From assembly GCF_018130695.1 (NCBI RefSeq), contig NZ_JAFCJX010000002.1, positions 372,001 to 436,000 on the forward strand: 64,000 nucleotides of DNA, in the 5' to 3' direction. This stretch comes from Bradyrhizobium jicamae. Lineage in GTDB: Bacteria > Pseudomonadota > Alphaproteobacteria > Rhizobiales > Xanthobacteraceae. Below the pieces are notes generated by a model. That model saw only the letters and a list, made by a program, of their open reading frames with translations, had not been told where the DNA came from and ran no database searches. Position 1 is the stretch's first letter. Each line of letters opens with the position of its first letter. Below, one piece after another: positions 26,368 through 34,235 of the stretch. A program made the position numbers and the translations under genes.

Positions 26368-27140
26368 CGCTTCGCTCGCGCCGGTGAGGCACGCGCCTTC
26401 TCCAGGAGGAGCGCGTCGACCTGTTCATGGAGATCATCGAGGATTGCGGACAGCAATGCCTCGCCTTTTGCCAACGTCGCCAGCGTCGGGTCGCCGTAGC
26501 TGCCGGAACGGCTGTAGTTCGGCGAGGCTGGGTTGGTTGGCGTCAGGCGGCCGGGCGTATCGCGTGGGACGGCGGGGCTCGCCTCGGCGCGCGCCATGTC
26601 GACCAGTCCGGGAGCGAGCGCGAGCATCAGCGAAGTCTCGAGTTCGTCGGCGTGGCTGCCGTGGCTCTGCTGGCAGAGTTCTTCACGGACGTGGCGATAG
26701 CGGGGGCCGTCGTAGATGCGCAGATGCGACACCTTGCGTGAGCCAAGTTGCTCCAGCGCGCGCTCGACAGGTGCCAGTGTGCTGATGCCGGTGTTGAGCA
26801 CGAACAGCAGCTCGCAGCCATGACGAAGAATTCCGGCTGCGATCTCCTGCACCATCGCTTCGAATGTGGAGCTGGAGAGGCTGGCGCTGCCCGAATACGC
26901 GACGAACGCGGGATAATGGCCATAAGTCACGGCCGGCCAGATCAGCGCATCGATGCGGGCGGCGAGCTTTGCGGCGAACCATTCGGCCTGCACCTGATCC
27001 GTATTCAGCGGCAGATGAAAGCCGTGCTGCTTGGCCGCAGCCCCGATCGGCAGGATCGCCGGATTGCCGGCCGCGATCCGTCGCGCGACCTCATTCCAGG
27101 TGAGGTGCGCGATGAAGAAGGTATCGCCCTCGGTGCCCAT
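26364..27140 (-). CDS. Creatininase-family amidohydrolase, variant metal site
   Basis: A 258-residue cytosolic protein of the creatininase family, which includes creatininase and the RiPP peptidase MftE. Family motifs are LPIGAAAKQHGFHLPLNTDQ and SHADELETSLMLAL. The metal-ligand Glu of the usual G-S-x-E-x-H-G is Lys here, and the usual N-G-H-G-G-N loop reads NTGIST. His, Asp and Glu of the other motifs remain. It lies 12 bases after bufC and overlaps the next gene by 4 bases. A role in precursor trimming is a hypothesis from context. Confidence 0.78.
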   Translation of the reverse strand: MGTEGDTFFIAHLTWNEVARRIAAGNPAILPIGAAAKQHGFHLPLNTDQVQAEWFAAKLAARIDALIWPAVTYGHYPAFVAYSGSASLSSSTFEAMVQEIAAGILRHGCELLFVLNTGISTLAPVERALEQLGSRKVSHLRIYDGPRYRHVREELCQQSHGSHADELETSLMLALAPGLVDMARAEASPAVPRDTPGRLTPTNPASPNYSRSGSYGDPTLATLAKGEALLSAILDDLHEQVDALLLEKARASPARAKR

Positions 27141-27152
27141 GCGGCTGGCCCT

Positions 27153-27938
27153 TCATTCGGGGACGCTAGCGCCGGTCAGAAGTCCGGCCGTGATCCAGCC
27201 ATGCAGATAGCCGGCGCCGCGCGCGGCTGCTCCGTCGGGATCGTCATAGGTCGCAAGCATCTCGCAGAGCACGCCGAAGGGGATGCCGTTGGCGGCCTCG
27301 TCCCACATCATGGCCTCCTCGATCGGGATTTCGCGGAACATGGGTGTGGTGTCCTGCCGCCAGATCAGCAGTCGCGACGGCTCTCCAAGCGTCGCTGCCT
27401 CGGGCGGTGTTTCCCCGTTCTTCAGGGCCATCCAGATCACGGCGGCATTGGTCGCGACGTCGAGCCTGATCGCGCTCGGATGCGGCGTAAAGACGAGATC
27501 GTTCCACTGCTGCGGCGCAAATCCCGCCATCGCCTCCAGTACGAGCACGTCGCCTTCGCCGGCATCGAAGGCATCGTTGAGCGCCTTCTCCAGCGCGGCG
27601 AGGTCGGACAACACGGGATACTTGCTGTAAGGCTCCGCCGACTTCAGGAAATCGGGCAGCCCTTGCGAGAACCAACGCAGGTTCGGGTGCTCCGACGGCC
27701 TCGCCTTGACATAGGCATGGCCCATCTCGTCAAAGGTCTCGTCGCCGAGATAGGAATGCAGCAGCTCATGGTCGCTGCGCATCGCCTCGACCAGGCGTGA
27801 GCTGTAGGCGTAGCGGTAGACGCCGAACAGGGTTTGCCGCGTCTCCCTGGGGCTGTCTAGAATTTCGGCCAGGATATTATCGTCGCCGGTCAATATGGAC
27901 CGCTGGAATTCGGCCTGTTGCCGCGCGAAATCGCTCAT
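27153..27938 (-). CDS. bufC: BufC-type protein (DUF2063, HvfC/BufC family)
   Basis: A 261-residue protein with the DUF2063 N-terminal helical domain (RQQAEFQRSILTGD ... LFGVYRYAYSSRLVEAM) and a C-terminal RRE-like alpha/beta part. BufC is the known partner of MNIO enzymes and presents the precursor peptide during cysteine modification. The start overlaps the bufB stop by 4 bases. The older Pfam label of DNA-binding domain is probably misleading. Assignment rests on sequence layout plus the adjacent DUF692 gene and Cys-rich precursor genes. Confidence 0.88.
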   Translation of the reverse strand: MSDFARQQAEFQRSILTGDDNILAEILDSPRETRQTLFGVYRYAYSSRLVEAMRSDHELLHSYLGDETFDEMGHAYVKARPSEHPNLRWFSQGLPDFLKSAEPYSKYPVLSDLAALEKALNDAFDAGEGDVLVLEAMAGFAPQQWNDLVFTPHPSAIRLDVATNAAVIWMALKNGETPPEAATLGEPSRLLIWRQDTTPMFREIPIEEAMMWDEAANGIPFGVLCEMLATYDDPDGAAARGAGYLHGWITAGLLTGASVPE

Positions 27939-28831
27939 CGCGCCGATGCGCCTTCGGGCAAGATCTTCCCGGCGATCTCGCGGGTGCGGTTCACCTCGTC
28001 CAGCAATTCGTCGAGCGGCGGAATGTTGTCGTCGCGCTCGATCATGGTCGAAACGCGGCCGAAGCGCTTCAGCGCCGCGGCATAGAGATCCCAGACATCC
28101 TCGCAGACGGGATGATCGTGGGTGTCGATGATATGCGTCCCCATGTGGCTGTGGCCGGCCATGTGGAACTGCACCACGCGATCGGCTGGAATGCCCTCGA
28201 GGAAACTCAGCGGGTCATAGCCGTGGTTGAAGGCGCTGACATAGACGTTGTTGATGTCGAACAGCAGCCAGCAGCCGGAGCGGCGCGACAGCTCCGAGAG
28301 GAATTCCCATTCCGTCATCTCGGAATTACTGAACTGCACGTAGGTTGAGACATTCTCGAGCACGAGCGCGCGGCCGAGATAGTCCTGCACCAGCTGGACG
28401 CGGCTGACGACGTGATCGAGCGCTTCCCGCGTGTAAGGGATCGGCAGCAGATCGTGCAGGTTCTTGCCGTGCACGCCGGTCCAGCAGAGATGATCCGAAA
28501 TCCATTTTGGCTGCACGCGTAAGGCGAGTTGCTTCAGGCCCTGCAGATAGTCGAAATTCGGCGGCGCGGTGGAAGCGATCGACAGCGACACACCGTGCAT
28601 CACCACGGGGTAGCGTTCGCATATCCGATCGAGGATGCGCAGCGGCCGGCCGCCGGGCAGCATGTAATTCTCGCTGATCACCTCGAACCAGTCGATCGGC
28701 GGATTGCCGTTGAGGATTTCGTCGTAATGCTGCGCGCGCAAGCCGAGACCGAAACCAAGGAACGGCGGCCTGGCTGATGAGCGCTCTGCGCGCGCCGTCG
28801 GCTCGTCCGGCAACCGGCTTGCGACGTTCAT
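27935..28831 (-). CDS. bufB: MNIO (DUF692) bufferin maturase
   Basis: A 298-residue TIM-barrel enzyme of the multinuclear non-heme iron oxidase family, which converts precursor cysteines to thiooxazole-type heterocycles in bufferins. Iron-ligand motifs present include VVMHGVSLSI, ISDHLCWTG, ALVLENVSTYV, FDINNVYVSAF, FHMAGHSHMGTHIIDTHDHP and TMIERDDNIP. GGAGGTGCC sits immediately upstream of ATG 28831, which excludes a longer frame that would run into the precursor gene. It follows the CKG-repeat precursor by about 100 bases and is coupled to bufC. Confidence 0.93.
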   Translation of the reverse strand: MNVASRLPDEPTARAERSSARPPFLGFGLGLRAQHYDEILNGNPPIDWFEVISENYMLPGGRPLRILDRICERYPVVMHGVSLSIASTAPPNFDYLQGLKQLALRVQPKWISDHLCWTGVHGKNLHDLLPIPYTREALDHVVSRVQLVQDYLGRALVLENVSTYVQFSNSEMTEWEFLSELSRRSGCWLLFDINNVYVSAFNHGYDPLSFLEGIPADRVVQFHMAGHSHMGTHIIDTHDHPVCEDVWDLYAAALKRFGRVSTMIERDDNIPPLDELLDEVNRTREIAGKILPEGASAR

Positions 28832-28929
28832 GGCACCTCCGCCCTTCCGGCGCCGAGCTCGCGGCGCCTGCGCCAAAACTATCATGCAAACGAGGCCCGG
28901 CCTACACCGGGCCGCGCTTGATCCGATAC

Positions 28930-29187
28930 TCAACCGGCCTTGAACTTGCCCTTTGCCGCGGTGCAATCGGCCTTGGTCATCTCGGCGAAGCCCTGACCTT
29001 TGCAGGCGTTCTGGCCCTTGCAAGCATGATTGCCGCCCTTGCAGGCGCTCTGGCCCTTGCAGGCATTTGCGCCAACGCACTTGCCTTCGCCTGCTGCGTA
29101 GCTGGTGCTCGACACCACGGCGCCCGCCAGGAACAGAGTGGCTGCAGCGGCGGCAAGTGCGGCTCCGGACTTGGTCGTAACCTTCAT
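28930..29187 (-). CDS. bufA2: Bufferin-type precursor peptide, operon copy
   Basis: An 85-residue precursor. The signal peptide is cut near SYA, leaving a core with six cysteines and repeated C-K-G units (NACKGQSACKGG, HACKGQNACKGQGF) and a C-terminal ADCTAAKGKF. This CKG-repeat layout is, to my knowledge, the BufA2-like rather than the DUF2282 type. Cysteines would be modified by BufB/BufC, then the peptide exported to chelate copper or similar metals. ATG 29187 is chosen because AGGAG lies 6 bases before it; ATG 29193 directly abuts that site. It is first in the bufABC operon. Confidence 0.88.
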   Translation of the reverse strand: MKVTTKSGAALAAAAATLFLAGAVVSSTSYAAGEGKCVGANACKGQSACKGGNHACKGQNACKGQGFAEMTKADCTAAKGKFKAG

Positions 29188-29272
29188 GGTCATCTCCTGA
29201 GAAGAAGTTTGAAGGTGCGCCGCCCCGCAAGCCTTGTCGGTTCCGGCTCAGAAGGCTGCACCCGGGGATAGC

Positions 29273-29300
29273 TACGCGCGCAACGTGCTCCAGGTTACAC
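29273..29300 (-). promoter_or_regulatory. ECF-type promoter of the bufABC operon
   Basis: On the minus strand GTGTAACC (29300-29293), 16 bases, CGTAGCT (29276 downward). The identical pattern precedes the other precursor gene. GTAACC with a CG-rich -10 resembles promoters of ECF sigma factors such as Caulobacter SigF, as I recall them. The -10 lies about 85 bases upstream of the ATG. Confidence 0.7.
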
Positions 29301-29337
29301 ACCTGTTAGCAATTATTTTCAACAACGGGAGATGAAG

Positions 29338-29363
29338 AAGGCCCGGCAGCGACGCCGGGCCTT
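29338..29363 (-). terminator. Terminator after the upstream precursor gene
   Basis: Perfect 10-bp stem AAGGCCCGGC / GCCGGGCCTT with a 6-base loop, then CTTCTTCATC on the minus strand. It separates the two precursor transcripts, so the second needs its own promoter, which is present at 29273-29300. Confidence 0.75.
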
Positions 29364-29385
29364 CGGGTGCGTCCGATCGGAACGA

Positions 29386-29649
29386 TCAGCCCTTCACATA
29401 CTTGCCGCCCTGCGCCATGCACTGCTTCTCGGACGTCATAGAGAAGCCGTTGCCCTTGCATGCGTTCAGGCCCTTACAGGCATTGGCGCCGCCCTTGCAG
29501 GCGCTCTGGCCCTTGCAGGCGTTGCCGGCCATGCACTTGCCCATCGCGGCATTCGCCGGCGATGACGTGGTCGAGACCACGGAGCCGGCGAGAAACAGGG
29601 TGGCGGCAGCGACAGCGAGCGTCGCACCGGGCTTGGAATTGAGCTTCAT
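29386..29649 (-). CDS. bufA2: Bufferin-type precursor peptide, stand-alone copy
   Basis: An 87-residue paralogue of the operon precursor. Start MKLNSKPGATLAVAAATLFL has GAGGAGA upstream, and the signal peptide is cut near ANA. The core again has six cysteines (GKCMAGNACKGQSACKGG, NACKGLNACKGNGF, EKQCMAQGG). It is monocistronic between an ECF-type promoter and a strong hairpin terminator. It may be a second substrate of the same BufB/BufC pair (inference). The charge and residues between cysteines differ from the operon copy, so metal preference could differ. Confidence 0.87.
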   Translation of the reverse strand: MKLNSKPGATLAVAAATLFLAGSVVSTTSSPANAAMGKCMAGNACKGQSACKGGANACKGLNACKGNGFSMTSEKQCMAQGGKYVKG

Positions 29650-29805
29650 GACGTCTCCTCGATGATTGTGTGACAACAACAGGCACGCTGTGAACGTCCG
29701 ATGATCGCTCGATCACGGCCGCACAACGAATGGATCGGAAAACAATCGGATCGCGGTGTGCTGGAGGTTCGCTTCCCTCGATCTGATTGCTCATCCAGAA
29801 ACAGC

Positions 29806-29833
29806 TACGGGGTGTCCGGCGATTTGGTTACAC
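29806..29833 (-). promoter_or_regulatory. ECF-type promoter of the stand-alone precursor
   Basis: On the minus strand GTGTAACC (29833-29826), 16 bases, CGTAGCT (29809 downward). It shares 15 fixed positions and identical spacing with the element at 29273-29300, while the 16-base spacers differ. It lies about 160 bases upstream of the ATG. The rest of the 29650-29940 gap holds no gene I can support. Confidence 0.7.
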
Positions 29834-29940
29834 AGTTTCAAAAGAAAATCTTTTTGTCGGGTTGGACATCCCGACCGAGCCAAATCCCGCGGCCGCGAGA
29901 AGCTCCTTCGCCGGCTCGCTGCGTTGCACAACGCTGTGCA

Positions 29941-31731
29941 TCAGTTCTGCGCTGCGCGCGCCGGCTTCAGCTTGGCCATCTGGGTCACATTGGTCTGCAG
30001 TTCGGCACCGTTGAACGCCGGGAAGGAGCAGATGCGGTTGCTGCATGCAAAGGCCGCGGGCTCGCCGAGGTCGGGGTATTCGACGTCGGGGTTTGGCAGC
30101 TTGCCCTCGCGCGGATCGAGCCATTCCAGTCGCTTGTAGCGGGCCGGCAGGGCGCGGGCGATCGCGTGCAAAGCTTGCGCGCGGCTGTCGTCCTTGTTGC
30201 CGACGATCGTCAGGTGCGTCGGCTCCAGGGCCAACTCGTCGTCAGCCAGCAGCACGCCCGGCAGCGGGCGCGGCATGTCTGCTGACGCCGCGGAGAGATA
30301 ACGCATCGCGTGCGCGGCCTGCTCGCGATAGGCCTCGTTGCCGAAGTAGCGATTCAGCAGGTTCATGACGCGTGCGACTTGTACCTGATCATCGATCAGC
30401 TTGGCCGGCTTGGCGAATACGCCACTTTTTCCCTCTGACGTCTTCGAGGTGAAGAAGCCGCCGGCCTCATCGCGGAAAGTAACCACGACATCGCCAGCCC
30501 TGGCGGCGGAGGTCAACCAGTCGCGATTTCCGGTCGCCGCGTAGAGATCGAGGAAAGCCTGCGTCATCGCCAGCGTATCGCCGAGGAACGGTCCGCCGCG
30601 ATCCTTGTCGCCGTGGCGGAAACCCGCGTCCGGCTGCGCACGGTTCGCAAGCACCCATTTCGCCGCGCGCTCCGCGGCGGCCAAGATCTTCGGGTCGTTG
30701 GTGACGTTATAATGGGCGGTCAGCCCCGAGATCGCCCAGCCGTTCTCCCGCGCGTAGAGGTTCTTGTCGATGCGGGGCAAGCCAAGCTTGCGGCGCTCGG
30801 CGTCGGATAGCGCGTAGTATTTGTGACCGTCGGTGTCGTGGTTGAGATCGGCATCCTGGCTGACGTAGAAGGCCCCGTTGGAGTCTTGCAGGAATCCGGT
30901 CAGGTAGCGGGCGACGTCGCGCGCCGCAGCAAGATATTTCGGGTCTTTCCATTGCGCATAGGCCTGGCTGTATTGCCGCAGATACTGCGCCTGGAACGAC
31001 ATGATCTTCTCGAAATGCGGATGTGTCCAGGAGCCCGCCTCAGAGTACTGGAACGCGCCACCCCACACCGGATCGATCAGTGCGATCGCCGCATCAAGCG
31101 TCTGCCGCACGCGCTTGACCGCGGTGGCATCGCCGGCCTCGGCGCGGCTGAGCGCAAAATCGAGGCTGTCGGCATCGATGTATTTCTGGTTCTCGCCCCA
31201 GCCGCCGAGCTTGTCGTCCCAGGATTCGTCGAATGTTTTCGTCAGCTCCGCGCGCTGCTGCTTGCTGAGGAAAGCTGACGTCGCGGGTTTCACCTCGAAG
31301 GCCTCGCCGACCGACGGACCGGGCGAGGGATCGTCGATCACCGCCTTGAGCAGCGCCTGCATTCGCTCCGGTTCGATATATCCCCTGATCTTGGCGATCT
31401 CGGTCCCGTCGGGGCCGAACACGATGGTGGCCGGCCAACCCCAATCGCCGTAGCGGCTAGACAAATCCGGATTGGCGTCCTGGTCGACGCGAACTGGAAG
31501 ATACTTATCCGCCAGCAACGCCTGCACCTTCGGATCGGCGTAGGTCGTCTTCTCCATCACGTGGCACCAATGGCACCAGACCGCCTCGAGATCGAGGATG
31601 ACGAAGCGCTTCTCCGCGGTAGCGCGCGCGAACAGATCCTCGCTCCAGTCGCTCCATTTTGGTCCATCCGCCGCAAGCGCGGGTGAGGCGGTAAATGCGG
31701 CGACGATGGCGGCAATGCGGACGAGTTTCAT
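29941..31731 (-). CDS. Exported DUF255 thioredoxin-like protein
   Basis: A 596-residue protein with a signal peptide (MKLVRIAAIVAAFTASPALA). Residues of about 25-150 form a thioredoxin-like domain with WCHWCHVMEKTTYAD, the DUF255 signature in place of CxxC. The remainder is an (alpha/alpha) barrel like N-acylglucosamine epimerases, as in YyaL/SPATA20 proteins. Most homologues are cytosolic; here it is exported, consistent with thiol or metal chemistry in the periplasm. It lies upstream of the bufferin genes on the same strand, with DoxX and CcdA genes behind it. Confidence 0.85.
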   Translation of the reverse strand: MKLVRIAAIVAAFTASPALAADGPKWSDWSEDLFARATAEKRFVILDLEAVWCHWCHVMEKTTYADPKVQALLADKYLPVRVDQDANPDLSSRYGDWGWPATIVFGPDGTEIAKIRGYIEPERMQALLKAVIDDPSPGPSVGEAFEVKPATSAFLSKQQRAELTKTFDESWDDKLGGWGENQKYIDADSLDFALSRAEAGDATAVKRVRQTLDAAIALIDPVWGGAFQYSEAGSWTHPHFEKIMSFQAQYLRQYSQAYAQWKDPKYLAAARDVARYLTGFLQDSNGAFYVSQDADLNHDTDGHKYYALSDAERRKLGLPRIDKNLYARENGWAISGLTAHYNVTNDPKILAAAERAAKWVLANRAQPDAGFRHGDKDRGGPFLGDTLAMTQAFLDLYAATGNRDWLTSAARAGDVVVTFRDEAGGFFTSKTSEGKSGVFAKPAKLIDDQVQVARVMNLLNRYFGNEAYREQAAHAMRYLSAASADMPRPLPGVLLADDELALEPTHLTIVGNKDDSRAQALHAIARALPARYKRLEWLDPREGKLPNPDVEYPDLGEPAAFACSNRICSFPAFNGAELQTNVTQMAKLKPARAAQN

Positions 31732-31817
31732 GATGGCTCCCGGATGCGCGTGGCATTGCCAGCTACGCGCTGGCGGACATCGAGGCTCGCGGCGTCACGG
31801 GAAAGTGAGGCGCTTCT

Positions 31818-32282
31818 TTACGTCGACTCCTTCGGATGCCCGGTCGTATTCAACAGCAACCGATCGAGCGAGGCCGCACCGGGACCTGCGATCGCAAGCC
31901 ACATGAAGGCGGCGAAGTAGGTTGCTTCCTCGAAGCCGAGCAGCGTTTCCAGCGAATCGACATCGCCCCATTTGGCCGACTTGATCGCCACGATCATCAC
32001 CACCGCCAGCATTGCGGCCGGGATTCGGGTGAACAGGCCGAGGATCAGCATCGCGCCGCCGAAGAATTCGACGCCGGAGACGAAGGGCGTGAGGATGTTC
32101 GGGAAAGGTATGCCCCAGCCGACAAAATTCTCGGTGACCTGGGCCAGGTTGGTGAGCTTGCCCCAACCGGCCAGCATGAAGGTGTAGCCGACGATCAGGC
32201 GCATGATCAGTGGACCTGCCCAAGAGAAATAAGAGGCGATCCGCGCGGGCAGCAAGATTAGCAAATTGACGATGAAATTCAT
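31818..32282 (-). CDS. DoxX-family membrane protein
   Basis: A 154-residue inner-membrane protein with four helices and the DoxX signature RLIVGYTFMLAGWGKL. DoxX proteins accompany DUF692/DUF2063 genes in bufferin and gold-induced gig operons, where one is the fourth member. Here it is separated from bufABC by the DUF255 gene and lies about 85 bases upstream of it. Its biochemical role is unknown; quinone or thiosulfate redox chemistry is proposed for relatives. Confidence 0.88.
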   Translation of the reverse strand: MNFIVNLLILLPARIASYFSWAGPLIMRLIVGYTFMLAGWGKLTNLAQVTENFVGWGIPFPNILTPFVSGVEFFGGAMLILGLFTRIPAAMLAVVMIVAIKSAKWGDVDSLETLLGFEEATYFAAFMWLAIAGPGAASLDRLLLNTTGHPKEST

Positions 32283-32396
32283 GGAACCCCCTCCAGAATG
32301 CCGTCACTCGATGAGCACGCAGCATAGGGCCGAACCCAGAGCTACGGCCGCATCATGGAGAGAGTTTCGCGCGCGCCGCCCGCTTGTTACGTGGCG

Positions 32397-33128
32397 TCAG
32401 CCGATATTTTGCAGCGCCGGAAAGGTCTCGAGCAGCCAGACGCTGACATTGGAGACGGCGCCGGTGAGGAAGCCGATGCCGGTGATCACCATCAGCACGC
32501 CCATCGCGCGCTCGACCGTGTCGAGATGCCGCTTCATCCGCGCAAACAGCGAGGAGAACTGCTTGATCATGACGGCCGCGAGCAGGAAGGGAATGCCAAG
32601 GCCGGCCGAGTAGACCGCCAGCAGTCCGGCGCCCTTGGTGACGGTGGCTTCCGCCGCCGCGATCGACAGGATCGCCGCCAGGATCGGCCCGATGCAGGGC
32701 GTCCAGCCGAACGCGAAGGCCAGCCCCATCACATAGGCGCCCCACATCCCGACCGGCTTCGGCGCCGTCATCCGCCCCTCGCGCATCAGAAGCCCGATCC
32801 GGGTGACGCCGAGGAAGTGCAGGCCCATGATGATGATGACGATGCCGGCGAGGATCGACAGCTCGGCCGACCACGCCCGCACCAGCGAGCCGACGAAGGA
32901 GGCGCTGGCGCCGAGCGCCACGAACACGGTCGAGAAGCCGAGCACGAACATCAGCGCGGCTGCCATCACCGCCCGCTTGGAGGCCTGCGTGGCGCCATCC
33001 TGGTTGACCTGCTCGATGGTCGCGCCGGTCAGGTAGATCAGATAGGGCGGCACCAGCGGCAGCACGCAGGGCGACAGGAAGCTGACGAGACCCGCAATCA
33101 GCGCCGCGGAGATGGAGACTTCGTGCAT
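32397..33128 (-). CDS. ccdA: CcdA-type cytochrome c biogenesis / thiol electron transporter
   Basis: A 243-residue protein with six predicted helices and the two CcdA cysteines in FLSPCVLPLVPPYL (helix 1) and GWTPCIGPIL (helix 4). It carries reducing equivalents from cytosolic thioredoxin to periplasmic thiol proteins. ATG 33128 has AAGG upstream. Its position before DoxX, the DUF255 protein and bufferin genes suggests it feeds electrons to envelope thiols in this locus. A general role in cytochrome c maturation is equally possible. Confidence 0.9.
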   Translation of the reverse strand: MHEVSISAALIAGLVSFLSPCVLPLVPPYLIYLTGATIEQVNQDGATQASKRAVMAAALMFVLGFSTVFVALGASASFVGSLVRAWSAELSILAGIVIIIMGLHFLGVTRIGLLMREGRMTAPKPVGMWGAYVMGLAFAFGWTPCIGPILAAILSIAAAEATVTKGAGLLAVYSAGLGIPFLLAAVMIKQFSSLFARMKRHLDTVERAMGVLMVITGIGFLTGAVSNVSVWLLETFPALQNIG

Positions 33129-33269
33129 CAAGAGACCTTGGAAGAGATATAGACCTTGTCTTGGCGTCTACGGAGCCAACAATCCAGAAGTTTCCTCACC
33201 AATTGGTTCAACTATGGTCACAGGGCCGTGTCCGGACGATGGGGATGCAGCGCGTGCATCAAATTCAGG

Positions 33270-33362
33270 GCCGTAGGGTGGGCAAAGGCGCGCTTGCGCC
33301 GTGCCCACCATTCCCGGCGTGCTCGTGATGGTGGGCACGCTGCGCTTTGCCCACTCTACGGC
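33270..33362. repeat. Long imperfect palindrome between ccdA and the FadR-type regulator
   Basis: Outer arms GCCGTAGGGTGGGCAAAG and CTTTGCCCACTCTACGGC enclose inner arms GTGCCCACCAT (33301-33311) and ATGGTGGGCAC (33328-33338). It occupies much of the gap between two minus-strand genes and could fold into a long stem. I see only one copy in the window. It resembles dispersed rhizobial repeats. Confidence 0.75.
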
Positions 33363-33391
33363 TGGCTTTCGCCAGGGCGACGGGGGAGGGA

Positions 33392-34138
33392 TCACCGCTT
33401 CCTTGCAGGCCGCTTCGCAGGCGCATCGAACGCGTGGCCCCTGATCCGCACGAGATCGTCGGCGGAATTGGTCAGCAGCACATGCGTCGCCGTGCGGGCC
33501 GCCTCCGCATCCCCGGCCGCAATGGCATCCAGCACCGCGCGATGCTCGACCAGCGCGCGCGGACGGTGGGTGCCGGTCGCGGCAATCGAAAAACTCTGGC
33601 GCAGGGTGATGTCGAACATCTGGGCGATCGGCCAGAAGAACTCGTTGCGGGTGGCGAAATAGATCGCCTGGTGGAAGGCGATATCCGAGGTGACGAACTC
33701 TTCGTTCGTCTTCGCCGCGGCCATGCCCTCCCAGCCGGCGCGAATCCGCGCGACATCGTCCTCGGTCGCATGCGTCGCCGCAAATGACGCCGCAGCCGGC
33801 TCGACCGCGGTGCGCAGCTGGAACAGTTTCGCGAGGTAGCGATCCATATCGGCGGTTTCGAGATGCCAGCGCAGCACGTCGGGATCGAGTTGGTTCCACT
33901 GCTCGGGCGGACGCACCCGCGTGCCGCTCTTCGGGCGCGACTCGATCAGCCCCTTGCCGGTCAGCGTGCGCATCGCCTCGCGCACCACGGTGCGGCTGAC
34001 ATCCATCATCTCGCAGATCTGCATTTCCGGCGGCAGCGTCTCGCCGACGCCGATGTCGCCGCGCACGATGCTGCTGCCGACCCGGTCGGTGACCTGGCTG
34101 TGCACGTTGCGGCGCAACGCGTCGGATGTGCGGAACAT
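33392..34138 (-). CDS. FadR-type (GntR/FCD) transcription regulator
   Basis: A protein of about 248 residues. The N-terminal GntR winged helix (ETLPPEMQICEMMDVSRTVV, then REAMRTL) is followed by an all-helical FCD ligand domain with metal-binding His/Asp (SDIAFHQAIY, HRAVLDAI). Start MFRTSDALRRNVHSQ has GAGG upstream. It is divergent from the TRAP transporter and hydroxyacid dehydrogenase genes, which are its likely targets. The intergenic region holds repeated operator-like sequence. FCD regulators usually sense carboxylic acids. Confidence 0.9.
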   Translation of the reverse strand: MFRTSDALRRNVHSQVTDRVGSSIVRGDIGVGETLPPEMQICEMMDVSRTVVREAMRTLTGKGLIESRPKSGTRVRPPEQWNQLDPDVLRWHLETADMDRYLAKLFQLRTAVEPAAASFAATHATEDDVARIRAGWEGMAAAKTNEEFVTSDIAFHQAIYFATRNEFFWPIAQMFDITLRQSFSIAATGTHRPRALVEHRAVLDAIAAGDAEAARTATHVLLTNSADDLVRIRGHAFDAPAKRPARKR

Positions 34139-34183
34139 CGAAGAGCCTCGCTGCGGTCGATGCGCGCGCATGCAGGGCATGGA

Positions 34184-34235
34184 CTTGCGCAACCCGGTTG
34201 CGCCCTTGCGCAACCTGGTTTCTTTTGTCATACAT
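34184..34235. promoter_or_regulatory. Candidate FadR-type operator region
   Basis: Two copies of CTTGCGCAACC(C/T)GGTT (34184-34199 and 34205-34220) are offset by 21 bases, two helical turns. The first lies in a palindrome GCGCAACCCGGTTGCGC. TTGTCATACAT at 34225-34235 matches the GntR/FCD TNGTNNNACNA pattern except the last base. All lie between the regulator and the TRAP genes. Confidence 0.45.

Noticed and set aside
28950..29060. Short regularly spaced repeats that could suggest a CRISPR array
   Set aside because: They are codon-level repeats of the Cys-Lys-Gly units in the bufferin precursors, with no unique spacers between them.
31755..31790. A third ECF-type promoter before the DUF255 gene
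   Set aside because: CGTAGCT is present on the minus strand, but the expected GTAACC position matches at only about half the bases.
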